Shown: positions 53,352-63,322 of the stretch, piece after piece
How positions within the stretch are numbered: the stretch's first letter is position 1
Layout: every line of letters starts with the position of its first letter
Origin: Azonexaceae bacterium
Lineage (GTDB): Bacteria > Pseudomonadota > Gammaproteobacteria > Burkholderiales > Rhodocyclaceae
Direction: 5' to 3'
Assembly (NCBI GenBank): GCA_009469675.1
Contig: SSSZ01000030.1
Location: 124,001-188,000 of the forward strand
DNA: 64,000 nt
Notes under the pieces: generated by a model
Seen by the model: only the letters and a program-made list of their open reading frames with translations
Databases searched by the model: none
Told to the model about the DNA's origin: nothing
Program-made: the position numbers and the translations under genes

Positions 53352-53996
53352 ATGGCCATGTTTGGACGGCTGATGCCCAGGGAGGGCAAGTATTTCGATT
53401 TGTTCAACGCCCACGCCGAGCAGATCGTCTTGGGTGGCAGGGCGCTCGTATCCCTGATCGAGGCCTTGATCGACGCGTCGGACCAGGCGGTGCATTTTGC
53501 CGAGGAAATCGACCGTTACGAGACGACGGCCGACCGCATCACCCACGAGACCGTGGCGGCGCTCCACAAATCCTTCATCACGCCCTTCGATCGCGACGAA
53601 ATCCATCAATTGATCAGCGGTATGGACGACATCCTCGATCTCACCCAGGACGTCGCCGAATCGATGAATCTCTACGACATCAAGAAGGTGACGCCGGAAG
53701 CCAAACAGCTTGCCGACATCGCTCTGGCCTGCTGCGAACACGTGCGGGGGGCCGTCAATCTGCTGCATACCATGGACAACGCCCCCGCCATCCTTAAGAA
53801 CTGCCAGGCCATCGACCGCCTCGAGTCGGACGCTGACCGGGTGATGCGCGAAGCCATGTCCAAGCTCTTCCGCGAGGAGCACGACGTGCTGCAGATCATC
53901 AAGCTCAAGGCCATCTACGAGTTGCTGGAAACCGTCACCGACCGCTGCGAAGACGTGGCCAACACCATCGAAGGCATCGTCCTCGAAAATTCCTGA
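53352..53996 (+). CDS. DUF47/PhoU-like phosphate-transport accessory protein
   Basis: A 214-residue all-helical protein. 'MFGRLMPREGKYFDLFNAHAEQI' (cited in part), 'ETTADRITHETVAALHKSFITPFDRDEIH' (in part: FITPFDRDEI) and 'DRCEDVANTIEGIVLENS' are typical of DUF47 proteins, which have the PhoU fold and probably bind metal clusters through acidic motifs. They are usually encoded before a PiT-type phosphate transporter, as here, with an 18-base gap, and are thought to regulate it. Confidence 0.9.
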   Translation: MAMFGRLMPREGKYFDLFNAHAEQIVLGGRALVSLIEALIDASDQAVHFAEEIDRYETTADRITHETVAALHKSFITPFDRDEIHQLISGMDDILDLTQDVAESMNLYDIKKVTPEAKQLADIALACCEHVRGAVNLLHTMDNAPAILKNCQAIDRLESDADRVMREAMSKLFREEHDVLQIIKLKAIYELLETVTDRCEDVANTIEGIVLENS

Positions 53997-54014
53997 TAAA
54001 GCCCGGCTCCCGGC

Positions 54015-55022
54015 ATGGAACATTTTCAGATCAGCCTCGGCGTCATCACGCTGCTCGTGATTACGGCCCTGGCCTTCGACTTCATGAACGGCTTCCACGA
54101 TGCCGCGAATTCCATCGCCACCATCGTCTCGACCCGCGTTCTGAAGCCGCATCAGGCGGTGCTGTGGGCATCCGCCTTCAATTTCGTCGCTTATTTCGTT
54201 TTCCCCCTCACCGTCGCCACGACCATCGGCAAGGGCACCATCAACCCGGCCATCGTCGATCACTACATCATTTTCGGCGCCCTGGTCGGCGCCATCGTGT
54301 GGAACATCATCACCTGGTACTACGGCATTCCCTCGTCGTCTTCCCACGCCCTGATCGGCGGGCTGGTGGGCGCGGCCATCGCCAAGGTGGGGCCGGGGGG
54401 GCTGATCTGGGCCGGCGTCTGGAAGATCGTCGCCTTCATTTTCGTTGCGCCGCTGCTCGGCTTCGCCATTGGTGGCCTGTTGATGGTCGCCGTCTCCTGG
54501 CTTTGCCGCAACACCGCACCGCGGCGGGTGGACAAGACCTTCCGCCGCTTCCAGCTTATTTCGGCGGCGGCCTATAGTCTCGGCCATGGCGGCAACGACG
54601 CCCAAAAAACGGTGGGCATCATCTGGATGCTGCTCATCGCCGCCGGCATGACCAAGGCCGGCGAGACCGTGCCCACCTGGGTGGTTTTCGCCTGTTACTC
54701 GGCCATGGGCCTGGGGACGCTGTTCGGCGGCTGGCGCATCGTCAAGACCATGGGCAACCGCATCACCAAGCTCAATCAGGCGCGGGGCTTCTGCGCCAAC
54801 AGCGGCGGCGCGGTCACCTTGTTCCTTGCCACCTGGCTGGGGATTCCGGTGTCCACCACCCATACCATCACCGGCGCCATCGCCGGCGTCGGTTCCACCC
54901 GGGGTACCCGGCGGGTACGCTGGGGTGTGGCCGGGGGGATCGTCTGGGCGTGGTTGCTGACCATTCCGTGCAGCGCGGCGATCGCGGCTGTTTCGTGGTA
55001 CCTCGGCCGCTTCTTCTTGTGA
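54015..55022 (+). CDS. pit: PiT-family inorganic phosphate transporter
   Basis: A 335-residue membrane protein with about ten helices. The two repeated PiT signatures are clear: 'DFMNGFHDAANSIATIVSTR' near residue 22 and 'AYSLGHGGNDAQKTVGI' near residue 195. 'PSSSSHALIGGLVGA' and 'VSTTHTITGAIAGVG' are the matching re-entrant parts. It takes up phosphate or metal-phosphate with protons at low affinity. It is in one unit with the DUF47 gene. No Pst system is in the window. Confidence 0.94.
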   Translation: MEHFQISLGVITLLVITALAFDFMNGFHDAANSIATIVSTRVLKPHQAVLWASAFNFVAYFVFPLTVATTIGKGTINPAIVDHYIIFGALVGAIVWNIITWYYGIPSSSSHALIGGLVGAAIAKVGPGGLIWAGVWKIVAFIFVAPLLGFAIGGLLMVAVSWLCRNTAPRRVDKTFRRFQLISAAAYSLGHGGNDAQKTVGIIWMLLIAAGMTKAGETVPTWVVFACYSAMGLGTLFGGWRIVKTMGNRITKLNQARGFCANSGGAVTLFLATWLGIPVSTTHTITGAIAGVGSTRGTRRVRWGVAGGIVWAWLLTIPCSAAIAAVSWYLGRFFL

Positions 55023-55047
55023 CCTGACCGGTCGGGCCGGCGGGAAT

Positions 55048-55269
55048 TCAGGCCGGAATGTCGGGCACCAGCAGTTCCTCGAGTTGCAGGATGCGATCCT
55101 TGAGGAGGAGCTTGCGCTTCTTCATGCGCCGGATCAGCAGTTCGTCGGCCGGCGGATCGGATTCGAGGTGGGCGATGACCTGGTCCAGATCCCGGTGTTC
55201 GACCTGAAGCTCGTGCAAATGGCCCTTGATGTGGGCGATTTCCTCTTCGGTCAGCGGCAGGTTCGCCAT
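55048..55269 (-). CDS. YdcH/DUF465 family small protein
   Basis: A 73-residue helical protein. 'LQVEHRDLDQVIAHLES' and 'IRRMKKRKLLLKDRILQLEEL' give the two-helix hairpin of DUF465. ATG 55269 has GGAG 6 bases upstream; an upstream in-frame start at 55281 lacks one. The function of the family is unknown. It is divergent from the gene at 55338. Confidence 0.8.
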   Translation of the reverse strand: MANLPLTEEEIAHIKGHLHELQVEHRDLDQVIAHLESDPPADELLIRRMKKRKLLLKDRILQLEELLVPDIPA

Positions 55270-55299
55270 TGCACACTCCAATGTGGCTTCGATGATTGC

Positions 55300-55305
55300 T
55301 AGAAT
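55300..55305 (+). promoter_or_regulatory. Extended -10 (TGCTAGAAT) before the gene at 55338
   Basis: TGCTAGAAT lies 33 bases before the ATG, with AGAGGAGAGG as ribosome-binding site in between. It is the same string as at 53317-53325. Confidence 0.55.
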
Positions 55306-55337
55306 ACCCGGATGAATTCAATTAGAGGAGAGGGGCA

Positions 55338-55658
55338 ATGCAGCATCATGTGATCGTTACGTTCAGCAAGGACGAGGAGTTCGAATACCGCTTGAGCAAG
55401 GCCGAACTGGTCGGGATCAGTGCCGACGAGGCGCGCAAGTGGTTCGACAAGGAATTCACCGTGCTCGAATGCGAGGTGGCTTCGCCCACCGGCAAGGTGC
55501 TCATCATCGACCGCATCCTGAGCGTCGCCAAGTACGCCGGTGCCAAGCGCTTCCAGACTCAGCCCGCCTGGGCCGAGCAGTTCGCCAAATACACGACGGT
55601 GGTCCTCGGCCGCGACCTGACCCGGGTCGACGTCGCCGCCTACGCCATCGGTTACTGA
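55338..55658 (+). CDS. Hypothetical 106-residue protein upstream of greB
   Basis: A small soluble protein starting 'MQHHVIVTFSKDEEFEYRLS', with alternating strands and helices and a single Cys. GAGGAGAGG gives it a strong ribosome-binding site, and it lies six bases before greB, so both are probably on one mRNA. I do not recognise its family; no membrane segment or metal motif is visible. Confidence 0.7.
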   Translation: MQHHVIVTFSKDEEFEYRLSKAELVGISADEARKWFDKEFTVLECEVASPTGKVLIIDRILSVAKYAGAKRFQTQPAWAEQFAKYTTVVLGRDLTRVDVAAYAIGY

Positions 55659-55663
55659 AACCC

Positions 55664-56221
55664 TTGAACAAAGCGTTTGTGCGGGAGGCCGAGGGCGACG
55701 ACGACGAGGAAATCGCCCCGGCCCTCAAGCTCCCGGCAGGGACAAAAAACTACATCACGCCTGGCGGCCACGCCCGCCTGAAGAGCGAATTCGAGCATCT
55801 GGTCAAGCGGGAGCGCCCTCACATCGTCGAGGTCGTGGCCTGGGCGGCGTCCAATGGCGATCGTTCGGAAAACGGCGACTATATCTACGGCAAGCGGCGC
55901 CTGCGCGAGATCGACCGGCGCATCCGCTTCCTCAGCAAGCGGCTCGACATCGCCGAGGTCGTCGATCCCACGCTGCAACCCAACGTGGACCAGGTTTTCT
56001 TCGGCGCCACGGTGACCCTTTGCGACGCCGATGGCAGCGAAAACACCTATACCATCGTCGGCGTCGACGAGGCCGATGCCTCGCGGGGGCGCATCAGCTG
56101 GGTTTCGCCCCTGGCCCGGGCGCTCTTGAAGGCTCGCGAGGGCGACACGGTGCGCTTCCAGAGTCCGGTCGGGGTGCGGGAAATCGACATCGTCGAAGTG
56201 CGTTACGAAAGTCTCGATTAG
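55664..56221 (+). CDS. greB: Transcription elongation factor GreB
   Basis: About 185 residues from TTG 55664. The core matches GreB: 'YITPGGHARLKSEFEHLVKRERP' (in part), 'VVAWAASNGDRSENGDYIYGKRRLREIDRR' (in part: NGDRSENGDY) at the tip of the coiled coil, with the acidic D and E residues that act in RNA cleavage, and 'VSPLARALLKAREGD' in the C-terminal domain. The N-terminal 28 residues precede the usual start; no ATG is available in this part of the frame. GreB rescues backtracked RNA polymerase. Its TAG stop touches the sigma-32 promoter of htpG. Confidence 0.92.
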   Translation: MNKAFVREAEGDDDEEIAPALKLPAGTKNYITPGGHARLKSEFEHLVKRERPHIVEVVAWAASNGDRSENGDYIYGKRRLREIDRRIRFLSKRLDIAEVVDPTLQPNVDQVFFGATVTLCDADGSENTYTIVGVDEADASRGRISWVSPLARALLKAREGDTVRFQSPVGVREIDIVEVRYESLD

Positions 56222-56223
56222 CG

Positions 56224-56251
56224 CTTGAAATCCGCCGCGGCGTCCCCATTT
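56224..56251 (+). promoter_or_regulatory. Sigma-32 (RpoH) heat-shock promoter of htpG
   Basis: CTTGAAA (56224-56230), 13-base spacer, CCCCATTT (56244-56251): a full match to the RpoH consensus CTTGAAA-N13/14-CCCCATnT. It begins three bases after the greB stop and 64 bases before the htpG ATG. Confidence 0.92.
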
Positions 56252-56287
56252 TCAACACCACCGTTGGCTTTTAATGGGAGTTTGAAG

Positions 56288-58192
<1,905 letters not shown>

Positions 58193-58213
58193 TCCGCCCT
58201 GGCAAAGAAAAAA

Positions 58214-58240
58214 GCCGCCGGGCTACCGGCGGCTTTTTTT
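58214..58240. terminator. Bidirectional terminator between htpG and the Cys-rich gene
   Basis: GCCGCCGG (58214-58221), loop GCTA, CCGGCGGC (58226-58233), then seven T; on the other strand the stem is followed by six T as well, so it can serve both convergent genes. Confidence 0.93.
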
Positions 58241-58255
58241 CTCGGGCGGCGACGC

Positions 58256-58672
58256 TTATTTCTTCATCGCCTCGCTCATGCACTGGCGGCGCTCCGGGCC
58301 GGTCTTGCCGCGGCAGGTTTCGTGCGCCTTTTGCATGGTGTTGCAACGCTCGGGACTGGGTGCCTTGCTGCAATCCTTGGGCGGCATGCTATCGCGCATG
58401 CATTGCCGGCGATCCGGTCCGGCGGCCTTGTCCTTGCACGCCTCGGCGGCTTTCTGGCGGGCTTCCTGGCGGGCCTTGCACTGCTCCGGATTGGGCGCCT
58501 GGACGCAGTCGCGGGGGCCGCGCTTGCCGGCCGGTGCGGCCATGCCACCCATGCCGCCGCCACTCATGCCCGGACCCATGCCGCCCATGCCCGCACCCAT
58601 TTGGGCAGCGGCAGGCAAGGCGAAAAGACCGGCGAACAGGGCGGTGCAGATCAGCTTGATTGCGGATTTCAT
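58256..58672 (-). CDS. Secreted Cys-rich repeat protein
   Basis: A 138-residue precursor with a signal peptide (to about residue 23, 'PAAAQ'), a Gly/Met-rich stretch (residues 24-46, GMGGMGPGM-like) and then two copies of a Cys module. The first has Cys 56, 65, 79, 91, the second Cys 101, 110, 120, 131; both end in 'GP(D/E)RRQCM'. Eight Cys in a secreted protein suggest disulphides or metal binding; the Met-rich part could bind copper. I know no function. AAGGAG precedes the ATG, and TAGAAT on the minus strand near 58712 may be its -10 box. Confidence 0.75.
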   Translation of the reverse strand: MKSAIKLICTALFAGLFALPAAAQMGAGMGGMGPGMSGGGMGGMAAPAGKRGPRDCVQAPNPEQCKARQEARQKAAEACKDKAAGPDRRQCMRDSMPPKDCSKAPSPERCNTMQKAHETCRGKTGPERRQCMSEAMKK

Positions 58673-58786
58673 GATTTTCTCCTTGAGCGGGTTGGATGTT
58701 TCATACCCATTCTAGTAGCAGGGTTACGCAAAGTCCGCTCGCAGTTGTAACCGAATGCAACGGGTGTGCACGCGGCTACCCGGCGC

Positions 58787-58990
58787 TCAATGCTCGCTGT
58801 TGCCGCCGTCGATGGTAAAGCCGCGGATCCAGCAGGAACGCCGCTCGAGGTGGGAGCGCCGATCGACCAGTACCAGACCTTCGCCGGTGACGTAGGGCGG
58901 GGAGCTGATATGGTTGCTGCTGCGGCGATCGCTGCCGCGCTTGAGAACGAAATCCGGGGGGCTGGAGGTGGACGGTTGGTTGGGGGTCAT
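58787..58990 (-). CDS. Small basic hypothetical protein (67 residues)
   Basis: ATG 58990 with GGGAG 6 bases upstream opens a 67-residue frame beginning 'MTPNQPSTSSPPDFVLKRG'. It contains 'SDRRSSNHISSPPY' and 'VLVDRRSHLERRSCWIRGF', with the repeated element DRRS. There is no signal peptide or membrane segment. The good ribosome-binding site supports it, but I know no family and it could be a chance frame in GC-rich DNA. Confidence 0.45.
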   Translation of the reverse strand: MTPNQPSTSSPPDFVLKRGSDRRSSNHISSPPYVTGEGLVLVDRRSHLERRSCWIRGFTIDGGNSEH

Positions 58991-59164
58991 GGATGCTCCC
59001 GCATGGCGAAATAACCGGTTCATTATGCCATGCCTTGGCCCGGACCGCTGACCCCAAGGGCGGGCGGTCCTTGGCGGCCCGGCGGGCCTGAACCCGGCGC
59101 CTGACCCGATCCGCACCGATACGCGGGGGGTGGGGCGGAGCCGGCGGGGGCGGGCGACGCAAGC

Positions 59165-60508
59165 TTAGATTCGACCGCCGCGCTCGACTTTTTCCGGTTT
59201 TTCCGGGCGTTCCGGTTTTTCCGGCCGTTCCGGCTTCTCCGGCTTCTCCGGCTTTTCGGGTTTCTCCGGCCGTTCCGGCTTCTCAGGCTTTTCCACCCGT
59301 TCGGGGCGTTCGGCCCCATCACGTCGCCCGCTTGTGCGGTGCGGCCGCGAGTCGGCGCCTTCCGGCTGGTCGCCGCTGACCGCAGCGCCAGCGTCGGGGT
59401 GCCCAGCGCGCCGGTCAATTCGGAGCGGAGCGGCGGCGGCCGGGTCGATGCGGTCGGCCCGGATGCTGCCGTCGGCGGCAAAACGACCTTCAATGCGGAC
59501 GTAGGTGTCAGCGCGCAACGTTGTCGCCCCGGAAATGCGAGTCTGCTGGTCGAAGTGCGTTTTGCGGCCCAGAGCCTTCAGGGTGCCGCCCGCCGGAGCC
59601 CGCTGGACGAGTCCTTCGACGACAACACGGCGCCCGCCTTCGGCAAAGCGGAAGGTGGGGTCCGCAAGCGTTTCGTGAATGACCAGTTCCCGGCCGTTCC
59701 AGGTACCCCGGGCGATCAGGTCGCCCTGCATCCCCTTGCCGCTGACCACGACGCCGCCGACTTGGGTGCCCGCGCCGATGGTTGTCGCCGTACCGACGAC
59801 GCTGGCCTCGGCCAGGGCCGGGGCCGGCTGGATGCGGGTGCCAACCAGCTGGCCGGCGGCATTGACCTGGCCGCTGACCTTGACCGGCTGCCCGACAGTC
59901 AGATCCGAGCCGCCGTCGGCGATGCGGGTCGCGGCGTCGACCGTGACCTGCCGGCCCATGACTTCGATGACCCGGCCGTTGTCCCGGACTGCGGTGATCG
60001 GACCGGCCAGGGCATAGACTATGGCGATGCTGCGGGCCACCGGTCCCAGGGGGCTGCCGAGCGCATCGATGGAAACGAACTGGCCTACCGCCAGTGCTTC
60101 CGATCGTGTGGGAACGCCGTTTTCGGAAATTGGCACCCGTTCATCGAGATGGACTTCGAGGCCGTTCAGGCAGATCGAGGCAAAACCGGTGATTGTGCCG
60201 ACGATTCCGACCGCTTCGCCATCGGCGATGGGGCTGCCGGTGCCGCCGATGCCGCCGGCCTCGGGCGATCCGGTGCCGCCGATTCCGCCGGCGGCCACAA
60301 CCCCGGCGCTGCCGGCGGCCGGGGTACCGCTGCCGCCGATCCCGCCGGACAGGGCGAACGGTCTGGTTCCGCCGCGGTCGCTGCGGGCGAGGGGGGCTCC
60401 GGTACCGCCGATGCCGCCGGCCCGTTCGGGGTCGACGCAAACCGGTGCGGCGGTGGCCGGCAGGGAAAAAAGCGCCGCGACAAGGAAGGCAGCGCGCTTA
60501 AAGCTCAA
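59165..60508 (-). CDS. Secreted DUF5666 protein with GGIGGTG and EKP repeats
   Basis: A 447-residue precursor with a signal peptide ('AAFLVAALFSLPATAA'). Residues about 30-100 contain four Gly-rich units of the type GGIGGTGxP. The central part (about 100-370) has repeated beta-barrel-like DUF5666 modules ('VGTITGFASICLNGLEVHL', 'GPITAVRDNGRVIEVMG', 'RVVVEGLVQRA'). The end is a run of 11 tripeptides EKP or ERP, which must be extended and charged. It is exported and may be cell-surface or wall associated. It overlaps the DUF6502 gene by four bases (ATGA), so the two are coupled. Confidence 0.78.
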   Translation of the reverse strand: MSFKRAAFLVAALFSLPATAAPVCVDPERAGGIGGTGAPLARSDRGGTRPFALSGGIGGSGTPAAGSAGVVAAGGIGGTGSPEAGGIGGTGSPIADGEAVGIVGTITGFASICLNGLEVHLDERVPISENGVPTRSEALAVGQFVSIDALGSPLGPVARSIAIVYALAGPITAVRDNGRVIEVMGRQVTVDAATRIADGGSDLTVGQPVKVSGQVNAAGQLVGTRIQPAPALAEASVVGTATTIGAGTQVGGVVVSGKGMQGDLIARGTWNGRELVIHETLADPTFRFAEGGRRVVVEGLVQRAPAGGTLKALGRKTHFDQQTRISGATTLRADTYVRIEGRFAADGSIRADRIDPAAAAPLRIDRRAGHPDAGAAVSGDQPEGADSRPHRTSGRRDGAERPERVEKPEKPERPEKPEKPEKPEKPERPEKPERPEKPEKVERGGRI

Positions 60509-61326
60509 GCGGATTCCTTGGGGGGGCTGTCGTGGGTACTGTAGAAGTATACGCCGCAGGTGATACGGCGATCGCCGGCTGGAGGCTTCGTCCTTTTCTC
60601 GGCCTGCTGGTGCAGCTTTTGCAGCATGGCCATGCCGAGCTGGCCGGCCCGGTCGCGCAGGGCGGCGACCTCTTCGGGCGTCAGTTCGGTGTGGTGGACG
60701 CTGCGTTCGAACCAGGTCGGGAATCCGCCCAGGACGTTGTCCGTGGCGGCGCTGGCGTGGTCGCCGACGTTATGGCCGTAGTAGGCGAGCTTTTCCTCGT
60801 CGCCCTGGCGGGGGATGAAGGCGTCGGTGAGCAAGATCACCTCATCGTGGTAATTGACTTCGACGATACCCAGGCGCAGCCACTCATCAAGGAGTGAGCG
60901 CGGGCGGATGTCCCGGCTGACCGAGGACACCAGGTTCTCGAAGGACTGCGGGCCGCCGTGGCGGGCAAGGCGGGACAGGGCGCGGGGCCGGCCGTTTTCG
61001 TCGAGCCAGCGTTGGTCGGTGGTCCATGAGGCCACGACCTGGGCGCCCAGGGAAATCTTGGGGGGCAGGTCCGCGGCCGGATCGTCCAGGTCGCGCCGGC
61101 GGCGGACGTCCTTGCGATGGACGCCGGTGAGAAGGCTGATGCGACTGTCGGTGACGGTTTTTTTGTCGAGGGCGAAATCCTTGGCGGCGACTTCGACGAA
61201 CACCCGCTTGAGCAGCTCGATCGCCATCGGCAGCGTCACGCCGCGCGCCAGCATGAGCCGGGCCAAAGGCGTCAGGACGCGGCGCAGGGCGGACAGTACG
61301 ACGGTGCTGGGAGCGGATTCGGACAT
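60505..61326 (-). CDS. DUF6502 family protein
   Basis: A 273-residue cytosolic protein. The N-terminus 'LRRVLTPLARLMLARGVTLPMAIELLKRVFVEVA' (cited in part) and 'TDSRISLLTGVHRKDVRRRR' look like a winged helix-turn-helix, so DNA binding is possible. The rest ('GGPQSFENLVSSVSRDIRPRSLLDEWLRLGIV', in part) is family-specific. It is the first gene of a two-gene unit with the exported DUF5666 protein, and might regulate it; this is inference. No catalytic motif is seen. Confidence 0.75.
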   Translation of the reverse strand: MSESAPSTVVLSALRRVLTPLARLMLARGVTLPMAIELLKRVFVEVAAKDFALDKKTVTDSRISLLTGVHRKDVRRRRDLDDPAADLPPKISLGAQVVASWTTDQRWLDENGRPRALSRLARHGGPQSFENLVSSVSRDIRPRSLLDEWLRLGIVEVNYHDEVILLTDAFIPRQGDEEKLAYYGHNVGDHASAATDNVLGGFPTWFERSVHHTELTPEEVAALRDRAGQLGMAMLQKLHQQAEKRTKPPAGDRRITCGVYFYSTHDSPPKESA

Positions 61327-61519
61327 GGGGGCGGTGGAGATCGTTCGGGCGTGATCTTAACCCGGCACTCTGGGCGGATTCTACGAATTCCGGCCGATGA
61401 GTGTGAAACTGTTCGCATTTCGCTTTTTTTGGCCGGGTGGTGCCGGCGCCCGGCGGGACGGCGGAGGACGGGGCAGGGGCGATGGGGGGCGGCCCCGGCC
61501 GCCGTGTTATATTTGCCCC

Positions 61520-63304
61520 ATGAACGACAGGAGCATCCACGAGCATCGCCTCACCCTGGCCGAAGTCCTCGACATGCTGGTCGAGGACGGCCTGGTGGCG
61601 CAGGCCGATGCCGATGCGCTGCGGGCCGAGCGCCGCCTGCAGGGGGGAAAGGCCCATCCCCTCGTGGTGGTGGCCGACCAGAAGTGGAAAGCGGCCAAGC
61701 CGCCGTCCCGGTTGCTCAATCTCGAGACCCTCACCGAGTGGCTGGCCGGCAAGCTGGGCCTGGAATACCTGCATATCGACCCCCTCAAGATCGACTTCAC
61801 CGGCGTTGCCGAGGTCATGTCGAGCGCCTATGCGTCGCGCTTCACCATCCTGCCGGTGCAGGTGACGACACGGGAGGTCGTGGTCGCCACCGCCGAACCC
61901 TTCCTGCGGGAGTGGGAGAGCGAACTTAAGCCCATCCTGCGCAAGGAAATCCGCCGGGTGCTGGCCAACCCGGTCGATATCAGCCGCTACCTGGTGGAGT
62001 TCTTCAGCCTCGCCAAGTCGGTCAAGAAGGCGGCCCAGTCGGGCAGCGGCAGTTCGGGGCTGTCGAGCTTCGAGCAGTTGGTCGAACTCGGGAAGGGCAA
62101 CCGCCAGTACGACGCCAACGACCAGCACATCGTCAATATCGTCGATTGGCTTTGGCAGTACGCCTTCGACCAGCGGGCCTCGGACATCCACGTCGAACCC
62201 CGGCGCGACGTCGGCCTGGTGCGCTTTCGCATCGACGGCGTGCTGCATCAGGTGTACCAGATCCCGATGGCGGTGATGAACGCCATGACCAGCCGCATCA
62301 AGCTCCTGGGCCGCATGGATGTGATCGAGAAGCGCCGTCCCCAGGACGGCCGCATCAAGACCCGGACGCCCGACGGGCAGGAGGTGGAGTTGCGCTTGTC
62401 GACCCTGCCGACGGCCTTCGGCGAAAAACTGGTGATGCGTATCTTCGATCCCGAGGTGCTGGTCCGCGATTTCCGCGAACTGGGCTTCTCCGAGGACGAC
62501 CAGGGACGCTGGAACCGCATGACCGCCTCGCCCAACGGCATCATCCTGGTCACCGGCCCCACCGGCTCGGGCAAGACGACGACCCTCTACACCACGCTGA
62601 AGCAGCTTGCGACCCCCGACGTCAACGTGTGCACCATCGAGGATCCCATCGAGATGGTCGAGGCCGCCTTCAACCAGATGCAGGTCCAACACAGCATCGA
62701 CCTGGGGTTCGCCGACGGGGTGCGCGCCCTCATGCGGCAGGATCCGGACATCGTCATGATCGGCGAAATCCGCGACCTGGAAACGGCCGAAATGGCCATC
62801 CAGGCTGCCCTTACCGGCCACCTGGTGCTCTCCTCGCTGCACACCAACGACGCTCCTTCGGCGATCACCCGGCTCCTCGACCTGGGGGTACCGGCCTACC
62901 TCATCAACTCGACCTTGCTCGGGGTGATGGCCCAGCGCCTAGTGCGCACCCTGTGCCCAAGCTGCAAGCAACCCTACTCCATCCGCGACGAGCAGCGGGA
63001 GGCCTGGAACTCCCTGGTGGCGCCATGGAAGTCGAACCATCCGGCCCACGTCCATCACCCGGTCGGCTGCCTGGAGTGCCGGATGACCGGCTACATGGGG
63101 CGGGTCGGCCTCTACGAAATCCTCGTCATGTCGCCGGAGCTGCGCAAGCTCGTCAAACCCCAGGCCGACATCGCCAGGCTGCGCGACCAGGCCTACCGCG
63201 AAGGCATGCGGCCCCTGCGTATTTCCGGGGCGATGAAGGTGGCCGCCGGAGTCACCTCCCTGGAGGAAATCGTCAAGGTCGCGCCACCGGCCGACGAGGA
63301 CTGA
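61520..63304 (+). CDS. GspE/PilB-type secretion or pilus ATPase
   Basis: A 594-residue hexameric ATPase. An N-terminal MshEN/GspE-N domain (about 1-160) is followed by the ATPase core: Walker A 'GPTGSGKTTTLY', Asp box 'CTIEDPIEMVEAAFNQMQV' (in part), Walker B 'IVMIGEIRDLETAE' and His box 'GHLVLSSLHTNDA'. 'CPSC' and 'CLEC' form the tetracysteine zinc site of GspE. It drives a type II secretion or type IV pilus machine, but no other machine gene is in the window. No ribosome-binding site precedes the ATG; a TATATT box ends 6 bases before it, which would fit a leaderless mRNA. Confidence 0.88.
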   Translation: MNDRSIHEHRLTLAEVLDMLVEDGLVAQADADALRAERRLQGGKAHPLVVVADQKWKAAKPPSRLLNLETLTEWLAGKLGLEYLHIDPLKIDFTGVAEVMSSAYASRFTILPVQVTTREVVVATAEPFLREWESELKPILRKEIRRVLANPVDISRYLVEFFSLAKSVKKAAQSGSGSSGLSSFEQLVELGKGNRQYDANDQHIVNIVDWLWQYAFDQRASDIHVEPRRDVGLVRFRIDGVLHQVYQIPMAVMNAMTSRIKLLGRMDVIEKRRPQDGRIKTRTPDGQEVELRLSTLPTAFGEKLVMRIFDPEVLVRDFRELGFSEDDQGRWNRMTASPNGIILVTGPTGSGKTTTLYTTLKQLATPDVNVCTIEDPIEMVEAAFNQMQVQHSIDLGFADGVRALMRQDPDIVMIGEIRDLETAEMAIQAALTGHLVLSSLHTNDAPSAITRLLDLGVPAYLINSTLLGVMAQRLVRTLCPSCKQPYSIRDEQREAWNSLVAPWKSNHPAHVHHPVGCLECRMTGYMGRVGLYEILVMSPELRKLVKPQADIARLRDQAYREGMRPLRISGAMKVAAGVTSLEEIVKVAPPADED

Positions 63305-63322
63305 GCGGGGCGGCGACCCCGG

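Noticed and set aside
59165-59300. The short tandem repeats as a CRISPR array
   Set aside because: Units are 9 bp without spacers and lie in frame inside a coding region (EKP/ERP tripeptides); no cas genes are in the window.
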